Program-made: the position numbers and the translations under genes | The notes under the pieces: model-generated | Seen by the model: the letters and a program-made list of their open reading frames with translations, nothing else | What the model was told of the DNA's origin: nothing | The model's database searches: none | In this document: positions 52,881-64,000 of the stretch, piece after piece | How positions within the stretch are numbered: the stretch's first letter is position 1 | Layout: every line of letters starts with the position of its first letter | Assembly (NCBI GenBank): GCA_015499995.1 | Contig: JADNRV010000034.1 | Span: 248,001-312,000 of the forward strand | Length of the DNA stretch: 64,000 nucleotides | Source of the DNA: Flammula alnicola | Lineage: Eukaryota; Basidiomycota; Agaricomycetes; Agaricales; Strophariaceae | Reading direction: 5' to 3'

Positions 52881-53300
52881 ATGCCTGAGTCAATTCATGC
52901 CATTCTAGACTTGGTAAGTCTGACATTGCAAGGTATATCTTTACTCTGCCTGCATGCTGATCATTTTCCAGCGAGCGGCAGTCATGCCTTCCTGCGAGAT
53001 AAGTGTAAATTGTGTTTATCAGAGCAGAGATAACTTACTGGGCACTCTAGCATCCCCTTCCGTCCTCCTCGCCGGCAAGTTAACTAAGGTAATGTCATCA
53101 ACCCAGTGGCACTGCAAGATGACACTCACCTTTTGAATTACAGGGTTGTCATTGCCATTCCAAGGCGTCGCAGGGGGCAGCTCACGAAGATCGACCAACC
53201 ACATCAGCGGTCAACTCTCTCTCTATCCAGGTGGGTTGGATAATGTATTGGATGGAAATGAAACTCACTTCCTCCTTTGATCACAGACGTTAATTGGTGA
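52881..53300 (+). CDS. possible small orphan gene
   Basis: Exons 52881-52913, 52972-53088, 53144-53228 and 53287-53300 join in frame through three introns of 58, 55 and 58 nt, all with GT-AG ends and normal sizes. The product is 82 aa, with a Cys-containing start (MPSCEISVNCVYQSRDNLLG) and the motif GCHCHSKASQG. The ATG follows a CCCAG pyrimidine-rich leader. No family recognised. The evidence is only splice geometry and an open frame, so this could be chance or a non-coding transcript. Confidence 0.3.
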
Positions 53301-54502
53301 TAATGGTGTTCTGCTCGCGGCGCAGCGGCTGCTCGTTGCCCTCTTGAGGGGTTGGGTGTTTGCGGTGGACGGCGAGTAAAACAAAGGCACGGGTGAGTGT
53401 GATAAGTATTCTGGTGGCGGCGGCAGATATGATGCAGGGTAAGCAACCCGAACGTAACGCGACGAGGACAGGACACTGATGCCATCCCGTCTCAGGACAT
53501 CAGAACACCAGCGACCAAATCCCGCATCGGCAGCATCACATACTGGATGGCGCTGGACGGTGGCTACCTGGCGCACGATGCGGGTATCTGGCGCACGATG
53601 CGGGTACCTGGCGCACGATGCGGGGTTTGGTCGCAACTCGGCCCACAGCAGTGGCGTGGGCCCAACGCTGGCCATATTGCATGGTGGAGAGCTTGTCGAT
53701 GATGACAGCGAATTAGATTAGCTATGTAGTACTGTAATGTGATTAATATTATCTTCAATCCAAATGCTTTTCTCGCTACTTTCCATGCTTCGAAAACACT
53801 TTAAGAGATCCTTTTAGAATGCTTTGCAAGTCACTTCTACGTAGCTTTTACCTCTTTGAAAAGAGGAAGACCTTTTCGAAGCGCTTTGAAAGCCTAAGGC
53901 CTTTGCCATCAAAAGCGGCAAACTCTTTTCCTCTTTTGTCTCTTTCAAAGCTTTCGAAAGCGTAAAAAGCGTGTAAAAGGAGAATTGTTATTTTACTGAT
54001 GCAGGGAAATTGCAGGGCAATGCACGACAATGGCAAGTGATGGGCGAGATTCAAAGTCTAATTGGGACTCGCGGGACTCAAGAGGACCCTCTTGCGGAAA
54101 ACTGACAAAAGAGAAGAAAGTTCAGCAAGGACAAATAAGGCTAGGATATTTGGAAACGTGCAGGATGAGCTTGACTTGACTTGGAAGGTTGCAAATGGTT
54201 TGATATGCGAGTACTACGTGAACGACTTGAACTGCGCCTGAAGAGTCCATCATGATATGCCCCCCTCCGGAGATGTACTCGTACATATTATTATCACGGA
54301 CGGTTCACATTCAGCGATGCACAGAAACCGCACAATTTTGATGAAAGTTAAAACTTGTGACTGTATCTGAAACGGGGTGTATTTTTTCATAAACACCATT
54401 TAATTGAAGCTGAAAAGGTCAAGAGAATGGAGGGCGAATATGTTACAAAAAATCTTCCATAGCTTTCATACGACTAGGGCAGCCGTGGTCGTCCACACGC
54501 CT
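53301..54502. other. intergenic with tandem repeat and CTTTT-rich DNA
   Basis: Holds the 20-bp tandem repeat (listed) and, at about 53830-53980, low-complexity DNA made of GAAAG/CTTTC blocks with small palindromes such as CTTTCGAAAG. No gene supported. Confidence 0.45.
53568..53624. repeat. 20-bp tandem repeat, about three copies
   Basis: Unit CTGGCGCACGATGCGGGTAY at 53568-53587 and 53588-53607, and 17 bases of a third copy up to 53624. Copies are identical except for one T/C. Confidence 0.85.
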
Positions 54503-56531
54503 TTACGATTCAGTTGAAGCATCGCTCCGACTGCCATGATCCAATCGAGAAATCTGACACATCTTGACGAGGTCATAGATGTAGTCCCACTGCTGCTCGT
54601 TATTTCCTGGGTGAGTCCTGATCCTTATAAGCCAAGGAAAGAGGGTGTCAAGGTATCGAGCAACGAGAAGCAAGCGCTGGGGGTCGTCATGTGGCGAAGG
54701 GTTCCCAACAGACAGTTCTTCCAGTCCGTGGTTGAGCATGTCGGCGGCTAAGGCAGGGATGGGGTAGCTGGGAATGTTCGACAAATGTTTGATACCGCAC
54801 TGGAATGAGACGAGGTGAGGGCATGCTTCGACAATTGATCGAAGCTTGGTCAGTGATATTCCCTTCGTCCCGTTGACTGGCAAATGGAGAACTTTGAGCT
54901 TGGAAGGCGCCGCTATGATCAAATGTCGAAGACCATCCCAAAGGTCAGAGTCTATAGACCACCCGGAAATCTCCAATCGTTCCAAGGATTGCTGCAAAAA
55001 CAAATGTTCGAATATCGCATGTGGTAGAATGCTGGAAGGTGAGGAGGCCTGCTGGACATCTTCCCATTGCCGATGAATGCAGACCGAGGTGAGAGTTTCC
55101 TTCCATTTTGATAACACTTCCTGCGTAAGAGACGAGAAACGTTTTACATGATCCACAAATATAGTTGAAGGCGGTGCTCTGCCCTTCTTGTTGTTGTTTC
55201 TGATCGAAAGTGAAAGCGAGAGTTCGTTCACGTTCGTAGAAGCGACATGGCCAATTACGTCTTCCAGCAGCTTTATTTCTCCGACGACGTGGAGTTTTGT
55301 TAACTTGTAGAAGCCAACTCTCGCGGATGGAGCGTCATCCATTACATCTGCCGGACGGGGTGGAGGTTCGACGGTGGATGGTTCGAGCGCGATGGGATTT
55401 TCGACCGATGGGCAAGGAGAAGGGGCACGAACACCGGGTTCTAGTGGACTCGGGGATGGTGCCCTGCTCGGGATCACTGGAGGAGGAGGAGGAGATTGTT
55501 CTTGTAGTGAGAAACCACTGTCACTACCCCATACCAAAGGGTGCCCGGTACCTCCGAACAGTGAAGATGGAGGTGGTGGCATGGGTTCTCTGGGCGGCAA
55601 AGCCCTTACATTCCTAAAAGGGCGGGAAGAAACGGCTCTTCGCGCATCAAGAACCAAGGTTTCGAGCTCTGGAAGTTTGCCAATTTCCTGCAAAAGCTCT
55701 AAGTCAAACGTTGGCACCACGTCCAGTAGTTGAAGTTCGCGGAGATTCCCGAAATTCAGGCAAGCTTTCATCGACTCGCGCGAAATGCAGCCCAGTGGGC
55801 CGAGTTTGATGCTGGATAGGGATGACGCCTCGTCTGCGAGGGTAACTAAATATGACATGAGAGTATTCTGTTGCACTTCAGATATTCCGGAAACCTCTAG
55901 GGATCTGAGCGACGGTGTAAGGAATAAAGGCCAATGGGCCAATGATGAATCGGCCTCGATGATGTAAAGTCGGTTCAACGACGGAAAGAATGGTTCCTGA
56001 GTATCGCGGTTGGGAAGCCGTGATAGTAAATGAAGTAATGTGCCAGGGGCGATGGGATGCTCGTTCAGGTCCTGCTTGTCGGTAAGAGTGAACTCGGTAA
56101 TCCTTCGGGCATACGTGGAGAGCTGCCTTAAGTGGCCCTTCGAAATAGCACCACGCAAGTGCTGTGTGGTGGGTTACAAAAACGTTGAGAATAATATCAT
56201 GATTTCGACTTACGTATACGTTATCAACGAGTACTAAGGCAGGCTTAAGCTCCTGAAGTATAGGTAGGAAGGATTGGAGGGCGAGCGGCTCAGCTGAACG
56301 ATCATTTATGAGCATTCATAGTGTTACTCGATTATGGAAAGAAGAAAGAAAAATAGAGGGCATACCTAAATCTTCGTTGAGTGGGGCAGGCAAGCCGTGC
56401 TTTGCACTGTCAAGGGTGGGCGATAAGGAGGAACGGTCGGAGCTATGAGAAACCATCACAGGATAATCGGGACTAGGACTTTCAAAATCAAGGAGATCGA
56501 TGTCTTCAGTAGAGATGCTGGTGATGCTCAT
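54503..56531 (-). CDS. LRR/F-box-like protein of unknown function, copy A
   Basis: Three exons (56531-56366, 56293-56214, 56161-54503) give 634 aa in frame. The N-terminus is a Ser/Asp-rich segment (SITSISTEDIDLLDFESPSP). The rest has irregular leucine-rich repeats on both sides of a proline-rich linker: SLRSLEVSG, LRELQLLDV, LPELETLVLD before it, then LTKLHVVGE, LERLEISGW and LKVLHLPV after it. Mushroom genomes hold many such proteins, often labelled F-box/LRR; a canonical F-box is not visible, so a role in ubiquitin ligases is only a guess. Copy B, 0.9 kb upstream in the direction of transcription, is a tandem duplicate with the same intron positions. The linker here is SPPPPPVIPSR-like and lacks the coiled coil found in copy B. 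TTTATAAA at 56583-56590 is a likely TATA box. Confidence 0.8.
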
Positions 56532-56582
56532 CCCTCACTGGTCGTGATGGTAGGAGTGAAGGAGCATCAGTGCGGCGAGTTC

Positions 56583-56590
56583 CTTTATAA
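56583..56590 (-). promoter_or_regulatory. TATA box of LRR/F-box-like copy A
   Basis: TTTATAAA lies about 50 bases before the start codon. An identical site in the same context (CCTTTATAAAGC) precedes copy B at about 59455-59462. Confidence 0.5.
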
Positions 56591-56854
56591 AGCAAAATTA
56601 AGCGCCCATGCCTCGTGTTCGATAAGCTTCTATTTCATCCCAGGCATGACGGCTTCTCCGCAAGAATGTTGCCTTCTTCGAGGAATACGCAAAGCCACAG
56701 GTTGCAATGGTGCAAACTTGCTTGAAATTTCCTAAAGCATGTCTGCTGAAGGACAAAGTACTGTCGTCCCAGCCATTATCTATCTCAAAGGCCTGCGAAT
56801 CCTCCACGCTGACAGATCAGAGCTATCACACCCGGGCCGAAAGAACTTTGCTGA

Positions 56855-57090
56855 GATGTCAACTCCGCAGAAAGGATGAGCTAGGCCAGCGGTAAAGTTC
56901 TCGGTTGACTGCATCGTGTTGCAGAATTTAGACGAGGACTTGAACTACTGGAAGCCAGAGAGAAAGACTCAGGATCGTTTGACGGCCACTGGAAATATTT
57001 AACAGGTCCTTCAATTTCTTGAGTCTCGTGACCACGAATTGCAACGGGCCGAGAGTTCCGGACGTAACAGACGTAGTACCTACGATTTGC
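56855..57090 (+). repeat. dispersed repeat C, copy 2
   Basis: Copy of the repeat at 51375-51620, lying between the two LRR/F-box-like genes. See that entry for landmarks. Confidence 0.75.
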
Positions 57091-57402
57091 TGGAAACAAC
57101 TTGCTCGGCACATTCACGATGTCATTTTAAGAATCTAAAATTCGAAAACTAAACATTGTTATACTTCACAGGCATTATCATACGCTATACTCGAAAGGTC
57201 GGCTAATGGCAAGCTTGAAAGGTCAACATAGGGATCCAAAAATTGCGACGAGTCGGAATGTTGAGCAAAAGTAACAAAGAAGTGCAGAAACGGCGGGGGC
57301 GGTTTACAGTAAATTGGAGAGTAAGAAGTCAAACTTTCGTACGAGTATGGGTGGTCGTCCGCGCGGTCTCCTTCCCTACTGACATTCTCGGGCCTCTACA
57401 AT

Positions 57403-59403
57403 TTAATCTGAGGCATCGCTCCGACTCCCATGATGGGATCGAGAAGTCTGACACATCTTGACGAGGTCATAGATGTAGTTCCACTGCTTGTCGTTGTTTC
57501 CTGGGTGAGTCCTGATCCTTTTAAGTTTCGGAAAGAGGATATCGAGGTATTGAGCGACGAGAAGCAAGCGCTGGGGGTCGTCATGCGGCGAAGGATTCCC
57601 GACGGACAGCTCTTCCAATCCATGATTGAGCATGTCGGTTGCTAAAGCAGGAACGGGGTAGCTAGGGATGTTCGACAGATGTTTGATACCGCACTGGAAT
57701 GAGACGAGGTCGGGGCATGCTTCGACAATTGACCGAAGCCTGGTCAACGACATTCCATTCGTCGCCTGCACTGGTAGATGGAAAATTTTGAGCTTGGAGG
57801 GAGCCTCTGTGGTCAAATGTCGAAGATGACCCTTAAGATCAGAGTCTATCGCCCACCCGGAAATTTCCAAACGTTCTAAGGATTGTTGCAAAAGCAAACG
57901 TTCGAACGTCGCATTTGGAAGAATGCCAGGGGACGCGTGTTGTGAAATATCTGGCCACTGGTAATGAATGCAGACCGAGTTAAGAGTTTCCTTCCATTTC
58001 GACAATAGTTCCTCCACAAGAGATGCAAAATAATGAGCATCGGGAGTGCGAGTAAAGACTGTCAGGGAGACGTCGTTCACGTCCGCAGAAGCGACGTGGT
58101 CTATTACGTCTTTCAGCAGTTTTGTTTCCCCGACGATGTGAAGTTTTGTTAATTTGTAAAAGCCCAGTTTCTGCGATGGAGCTGGATCAGAGTCATCCAT
58201 TACATCGGCCGGATTGGATGGTAGTTCTGTAGAGGTGAAATTTTGAATCGATGGACAAGGAGAGGGGGGGCGAGTGCTGGGTTCGGACGGAATGGGTGAA
58301 CCATTGAGCTGGGAGCTTCTTGTACGAATATCCTCAAGTTCTTTTCGGAGCCGTTGTTGGACTGCACGTTCTTCTTCTTCTTCTTGCCGTCTTTGTTCCG
58401 CTTCACGTTTCGCTATAATTTTTTTTTCTGAATTTGTGTCATTTTCGAGGGTTTGGTGGGCGGCGGCGTGGCTGGCCTACTAGGCGGAAAACACGTTGCA
58501 GTCATCGGAGGGGGGAAATAATCAACACTTCGCGCATCAAGAACGAAGGTTTCGAGCTCCGGAAGTTTCCCAATTTCTTCCAAAAGCTCCGAGTCAAACG
58601 TCGGCAGCACATCCAAAAGTTGAAGTTCGCGGAGATTCCTGAAACCTAGACAAACCGTCATCGACTCGCGCGAAATGCGGCTCAGTGGGCCGAGTGTGAT
58701 GCTGGAGAGGGACGACGCCTCGTCCGCGAGGGTGGCCAAATATGATATAAAAGAGTTCTCTTCGGTTCCTGAAAACTCCAGTGATCTGAGAGATGGCGTA
58801 AGGAATAGAGAGAGCTGGGCCAATGATGAATCGGCCACAATAATGCGAAGTCGATTCAACGACGGGAAGAACGGTCCTTGCGTATGGTTATGAAGCTGTG
58901 ATAGACGGAACAATGCTCCAGGGGCGATAGGATGTTCGTTCGGGTCCTGCTTATCGGTGAGGGTGAATTCGGTAATCCTTCGGGCGTACATAGAGAGCTG
59001 CCTTAAGTTATCCTTCAAAATAGCGCCACGCAAGTGCTGTATGATAGGTTATACAACTGTTGACAATACGATAATGATTCCGACTTACGTATACGTGGTC
59101 AACGAGTACTAAGGCGGGCTTAAGCTCCTGAAGTACAGGTAGGAAGGATTGGAGGGCAAGCGGCTCTGAACGATTATCTATTGGCATCCATGGTATCACT
59201 CGATTATGGAAAGAAGAATGAAAAATAGAGGACACACCTAGATCTTCGTTGAGTGGGACAGGCGAGCCGTGCTTTGCACTGTCCAGGGTGGGCGATAAGG
59301 AGGAACGGTCGGAGCTATGAGAAACCATCACAGGATAATCGGGACTAGGACTTTCAAAATCAAGGAGATCGATATCTTCAGTAGAGATACTGGTGATGCT
59401 CAT
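57403..59403 (-). CDS. LRR/F-box-like protein of unknown function, copy B, one-base frame break
   Basis: Exons 59403-59238, 59165-59089 and 59036-57403 match copy A in position. Exon 3 is one base short of a multiple of three: at 58419-58427 the coding strand has nine A, and ten would carry the frame from SKMTQIQK into a strongly charged coiled coil (AKREAEQRRQEEEEERAVQQ) and on to the second LRR half. The length would then be 625 aa. As written, translation stops right after the run. The coiled coil is absent from copy A. Repeats and the N-terminal SITSISTEDIDLLDFESPSP are almost the same as in copy A, so the duplication is recent relative to other repeats here. The start at the inner ATG (59403) was chosen by alignment with copy A. 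Confidence 0.78.
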
Positions 59404-60275
59404 CCCTCCCTGGTCGTGATGGTAGGAGTGAAGGAGCATCCGTGGGCGGAGTTCCTTTATAAAGCAAAATTAAGCGCCCGTGCCTCGTGTTCGATAAGCT
59501 ATTTTTTTTTCCAGGCATGAGGGCTTTTCCGCAAGATTAATGTTGCCATCTCCAAGGAAGCAAAGCCACGGATTGCAATGGTGCAAAATTTCCTGTGGCA
59601 TTGTTGCTGAAAGCAACGAAGCTTCGATGCACGGCAAGCTCGCGAGAACTTGATGTTTTGACGATATGGATGGGGACCGGAAAAACTTGAGAAAAACTCT
59701 ACGAAGGCAGCAATCTACGAACGGAGACCTTATCAAGGGTCCTGTCCAGCTCCCAAGTTAGAGGTATCGATCGAGGGTGACGTCAACCCCGCATGGCGGA
59801 CTACTGTTTGACGTGATGCAATGAGAATCGGCTGTATGCTACACAGCACTCGTCGATGGTAAATCGCTCCAAATCGCGCAGTGGTGGCAAGAGTGGTGGA
59901 TTGACAGCCAACCCACGGCCCAGGACGACGCTAATCCTGCCCGAACGGCACGACACTGAAGAATCACATATTCCGATTAGGCATGGAGTTCATAGCGGAC
60001 GATAGATTCTGTAGAAGAGAGTCCTATTGTTCTATGCAATTATGATGTAAACATGACGGTGAAAGAGTCCCGATATAAATGACAGGGGATAGTACTACTG
60101 TGCGTTTATATAATATTGTCTGCCAGAGGAGCAAAGTCCGACGTACTAGTGTGTGAGCGACGATAACTAAAAGAGAGGCGGGCATGGAAGGTTCGTGACA
60201 GATGGGTCCAAGAAAAGGAACAAAAGAGTACGAGAAAAGAATCCAGTCCTGGGAAGCAACGCAACAATATAAAGT
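59404..60275. other. intergenic, no gene seen
   Basis: Promoter of copy B, including the duplicated TATA box, followed by DNA with no recognised gene, then the 3' end of chitin synthase. Confidence 0.45.
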
Positions 60276-63200
60276 CTAGTTTTGATTAAGAAGGGCACGA
60301 TCAATGGACGCGTTGATCACCGCCTTGCGCGAGGTCAGATCCATGCCGAAATGATCTTCTAACTGGCGACGAATCTCTCGTTTGGTCACGGAATTGAGAT
60401 CAGCTGCACGCAGCACATCTTGAACAGCACGATCAATGTCCGCGTCCGAAGGTCCATTGCCAAGGAGCTCCACATCTTCCGGAGTTCGCGTTCGCGGGAT
60501 AGGGATGTCGAGGTAGTTCGTAACAGGGCGAGATGGCACTGGCTGAAGGAGCGCCGTCTCCTGCATTGTGTTGAAAGGAGACTGAGGCGTATTTCGGCCG
60601 GATTGATAACCTGGAGGTGGGTACATGCCAAGTTGGGATGGTGCCGGCGAAAAGTTTCGTGGTTCGTAATAGGTTTCGCGACCATAAAGCGACGCAGTGT
60701 GCGATTCCGGATAACCATCGTTCTTGCCCTTGTTTGGAGGTACCCATGAACCGATACTATGGTTAGATTCTTTGTCCCAGAGCTCGTTTTCCTGCGAAGA
60801 CGGTCATTGAACTGGGTACAAGAAATTTGCAGGAAAAGACTCACGTAGTCGCTCCATGATTTGAGAGGAATGGATCGCGGATCGAATTTACCTTCGTCCT
60901 AGAAAACACAGTTGAGTTCCAAACACGGCATTCAATAACCGTTTTGACTTACATGAACAATCAACTTCTTGCCCGATTCTCCCAAGACAACACGAGTTGC
61001 ACCCCATGAGAAATCGTCCATTTTCCAGAATGAGTAAAGGGGTAGGAAGAAGGAGAATGCCGGAATAGCGAGAATGTAGAAGATCATCCATCCAATCATG
61101 TCCCATTTGCGTCTCAGAATGAAGACCAGAGCTTGAATACCATATATGGCCGCTATCATGATCAAGGAGAGTGTCGGTATAGACTTGCCCTGTCCAGCCA
61201 CCAAGTAGATGAGGTAGACGAGCTGAGAAAATGTAAGTACAGACATTTTATCGAAGATGCCAAGAAGAAAACTCACGTAGGCAACAGTGACAGGCTGAGT
61301 AAGAGTGGACACAAGATCCATCAGTACCACGAAACGCATCGAGAAACAACAGAAGCCACATAATTGCTCCAAGAATATAAGTTCTCCAAGATTGTGGACA
61401 GTGGAGTTGATCCAACGCCGACGCTGTGACAAGAGAACCTTCCAGTCATCGGGGGCCACAGTGTAGGCATGGGCGTCACGAATAAATTGGGTCTTAAAAC
61501 GAGGGAAGTACTTGAGAAGGAGTGTCGTCAGGTAACGATCTTCACCGAGATGCAGAAGATTCTTCATGTGTAGTGTGTCGACACGATTTTCAGAATAGTC
61601 TTGGATTAACTGGTTAGAGATGAGCAGAGGCTTATGCGTGTCGGGTGTCCGCAAACGGTAGAGCGTGAAACATCCGGGCAAGCAAGTGACGGAACCGAAG
61701 AGACTTTCGAATGCTTTGGCCATGTGATGCGAAAGGAAGTATTCGTAAACCTGCATGAAAAGAATTGATGAGACGAAGGAATTGAACAAGAAAAATGTGC
61801 CAGATCACCTGCATCATGGTTATCAACGACTGCTTCGCGTTGGCCAGCTCCGTTTCTCCACAACAACCCAAAAGTTTCTTGTCGTGGATCATACTAGATT
61901 AACGATAAGCAGAGGACCTAGCCAGACTTCAATGAAAACGTACGCAGATATCAAACGATTAACCGAGAGAGGATCAACAGTCGTATCAGCGTCCACCATG
62001 AACAGATATTCGTAGAATGATGGGTTGACCCCGATAACATTCTTGATTTGATGATACATCTCAAGCTCCAGAGGGTTCATAGGAGAGTTGAAGTGCACCT
62101 GATAGACGGATTAAAAAGAAGAACTGGACAGGAAAGACACGAGGCAGACCTTGTTCAAGAAATGCATGAGAAGCAACTGAGAGTCTCGTTTACCACGATT
62201 GCCAGGACGCGAGCGTTCCGTCGGCTTTCCAATCTTGACGATGACGAGATAAGGAACGACATGGCCAGAGCATTCGTAGAGTCCAGAATAGACCTTGCCC
62301 ATGTTGTGTTGTTTAGCGCCCTCGCCAAGAGATACGAAACTGAGAGGCTCGGGGTCCAAATTTGGATCTGCTCCTAGGATGTCCAAGACGATACGTGGCG
62401 TTGGTCGATCGTTTCCTGAACCGACGATCATACCATCACAAATAACGACGAGCAACTTTCGCTTATCGTCGTACTTCATCTGGGCAAGAGAGTCGATAGT
62501 CTTGCGCAACGACACATCACCCTCCGTGTAACACGGAACTTGGCAAATGACGAATTTGTCGTGGTCTTCAGGAGCACGCGCGGCACTGAAGTTGACGGAT
62601 GCTAAGAATTTGAAACCGATGATGGCCAACATCATGACGGAGAGGACGAGCAAAATGTAGTTGGAGAAGAGGCACTGAGGAGACTGTCGATTGTCGACCT
62701 TGGCGACCAAGAATAGATTTCGCAAGCAGACTTTCTGGGCAGCCAAAACGTTCTTGTCGATATTGAGCGAATTCAGCTGTTTAGTGATGTCTTGTCCGGC
62801 ATTGAACTTGAACAAATCCAAGACATCGCCGTGCATGAAGTTCACGTCGATGCCAGCTGGTGCTTGGGTGCCATCAGGAGTACGAATTGCAGGAGGACTC
62901 GTCAGATAGGTGGTTACATCGTAGACAAGCCCGTTGTAGATCGCCACCGATTTTCCAGTTGATGCAGCATTGCGAACTTCTTTGCTAGTCTGGCCGACAA
63001 ATCCAACACGGGCTTGATACCGCATCTCGACCATTCGCTCGAAGTACCAGTCAGGGCGCGAGTCATTTGTGAAAGCGCGGAAGTCGTGGTATTGAGCATT
63101 CACATCCGTATTGTTTTTGGAATCCAGGATGACATAGGGGTTGACAGAACCTGATACACCATCACAAAGTGCGCTGACCTGTAAGAGACGTCAATTAGAT

Positions 63201-64000
63201 AGCAACTTCATTTAAACAACAAGATGCAAACATACTTGAACGGGGAAAATGCTGTCCGCCGCCTGACCACCATACTTGAGAATCGACTTCGTGGGCACAA
63301 CGCCAACAACCCGCTGATGTGTTTGCGCAACCGACGTCAAATCAAAAACCTCGCCACGTATAGAAGTCAGGACATTGTTCGGGCTGAGCGCAGATGAATG
63401 AGACGCGAGTTCGGAAGAGTTGAAAATGTGTTCCGTTGGGCAGATGACGAGTCCGAGAACGGCGATGACGAAGATAGCACAGCCACAAAGGAACCAAATG
63501 ATTATGTTGAGGGCCAGCTTCTCCCGCCATGCCTGACGGACGTCCATACGCTTCATCCTGCCGATATGGGTCAACAAGGGCGTTGGAATCCACCACGTCA
63601 ACATCCAACATAACGCAACCCATCGACGACGCGCAGAGCTCTCTTTCAAAATCTCCGTCGTCTCGCCTTCCTGGATCTCGCCCGCCAAAGCCTCCTTCTC
63701 CATAAGCCCTCTCTTGTCGGTGTTCTGGAACATATTACGTGAAGGCGCGTAGGACTCAGAGCCGAAATGCGATACTGAATCATCCCGTTGACTGGTGAAT
63801 CTGCTGCGATTGTCAAAATCTTCTGTCGACTTGTTCTCCTCGTAGTCCTCATCATATTGATCGGCGCGTTGGAATGGCGAAGCATTTGCAACCAGAGGAA
63901 GGGCTTGATTGGAACCGGCGTAGGCGTCGTTGTATTGCCCAGACCACGGAGAAGCATCCATGTCGTCGTTAGGCGATCGATATGGGGCATAAGGATCGTT
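60276..64000 (-). CDS. class V chitin synthase, 3' part (N-terminus outside window)
   Basis: The gene enters at the right edge and ends at 60276. Seen here: an acidic segment, two membrane helices ([38 protein letters not shown]), cytochrome b5-like parts ([25 protein letters not shown]), a further helix and then the glycosyltransferase 2 domain. Catalytic motifs are VVICDG, MVDADTT, GEDRYLT and QRRRW. Several more helices follow, and the protein ends with a DEK-C domain ([20 protein letters not shown]). Class V and VII enzymes carry this architecture; class V ones have a myosin motor at the N-terminus, which would lie beyond 64000. The enzyme polymerises UDP-GlcNAc into wall chitin at hyphal tips and septa. 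All exons in the window join in frame. Confidence 0.93.

Larger units (their letters stand above)
56532..57402. other. intergenic between the tandem copies
   Basis: The first 200 bases upstream of copy A (to about 56720) match the region upstream of copy B (to about 59590), so the promoter was duplicated with the gene. Repeat C copy 2 follows at 56855-57090. Confidence 0.6.

Noticed and set aside
53265..53675. 136-codon open frame on the minus strand
   Set aside because: Created by the 20-bp tandem repeat and GC-rich flank; no motif, and it overlaps the better-supported spliced frames on the plus strand.
53830..53980. Possible hairpin or MITE made of GAAAG/CTTTC blocks
   Set aside because: The blocks are not in true inverted order and no target duplication is seen; treated as low-complexity DNA.

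Overview
The window looks like nuclear DNA of a mushroom-forming basidiomycete (Agaricomycetes). Nearly every conserved gene is cut by several 45-70 nt introns with GT...AG ends, coding exons can be only 6-18 nt, genes lie on both strands with no operon structure, and the gene families (class V chitin synthase, Ste6-type pheromone exporter, PEX3, expanded protein kinases, LRR/F-box-like proteins) are typical of these fungi. I see no CRISPR array, rRNA, convincing tRNA or intact autonomous transposon. Species cannot be told from the sequence.

Layout. 1.5-6.2 kb: a divergent pair, a Gfo/Idh/MocA oxidoreductase (-) and a 17-exon GH1 beta-glucosidase (+). 7.4-8.5 kb: an intronless degenerate kinase. 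10.0-10.4 kb: a 413-bp MITE-like element with a 6-bp target duplication. 10.6-13 kb: an unknown small gene (+) and a J-like coiled-coil protein (-). 14.2-19 kb: two tandem FAD monooxygenases. 19.9-25 kb: a Ste6-type ABC exporter (-), followed by about 3 kb of gene-poor DNA with old repeats. 28-34 kb: HSL-type esterase (-), peroxin PEX3 (-) and a tiny membrane protein (+). 35-36 kb: secreted GH25 lysozyme-like enzyme (+). 37-40 kb: a broken gene fragment and a DUF2461 protein (-). 42-47.6 kb: acetyl-CoA synthetase (+), SDR reductase (-), small membrane protein (-). 48.5-51.2 kb: CDF zinc transporter (-). 52.9 kb: possible small orphan gene. 54.5-59.4 kb: a tandem duplication of an LRR/F-box-like gene (-). 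60.3-64 kb: class V chitin synthase (-), whose N-terminus lies beyond the window.

The genes do not form an obvious pathway. Grouped by role they cover carbon use (beta-glucosidase, acetyl-CoA synthetase, SDR, oxidoreductase), cell wall (chitin synthase, GH25), peroxisome biogenesis (PEX3), mating-factor export (Ste6), zinc homeostasis (CDF) and likely secondary or xenobiotic metabolism (FAD monooxygenases, esterase).

The most striking window-wide feature is that six otherwise conserved genes are interrupted by about eleven frame changes, most fitting one or two missing bases in or beside short homopolymers, while the other conserved genes restore perfectly in frame. This suggests undercalled homopolymers in the assembly, though real decay cannot be excluded. 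Other points of interest are two GC-AG introns, a 6-nt micro-exon, an ATG-only first exon, a monooxygenase with a broken dinucleotide-binding motif, and several diverged repeat families. No clear novel multi-gene system was found.
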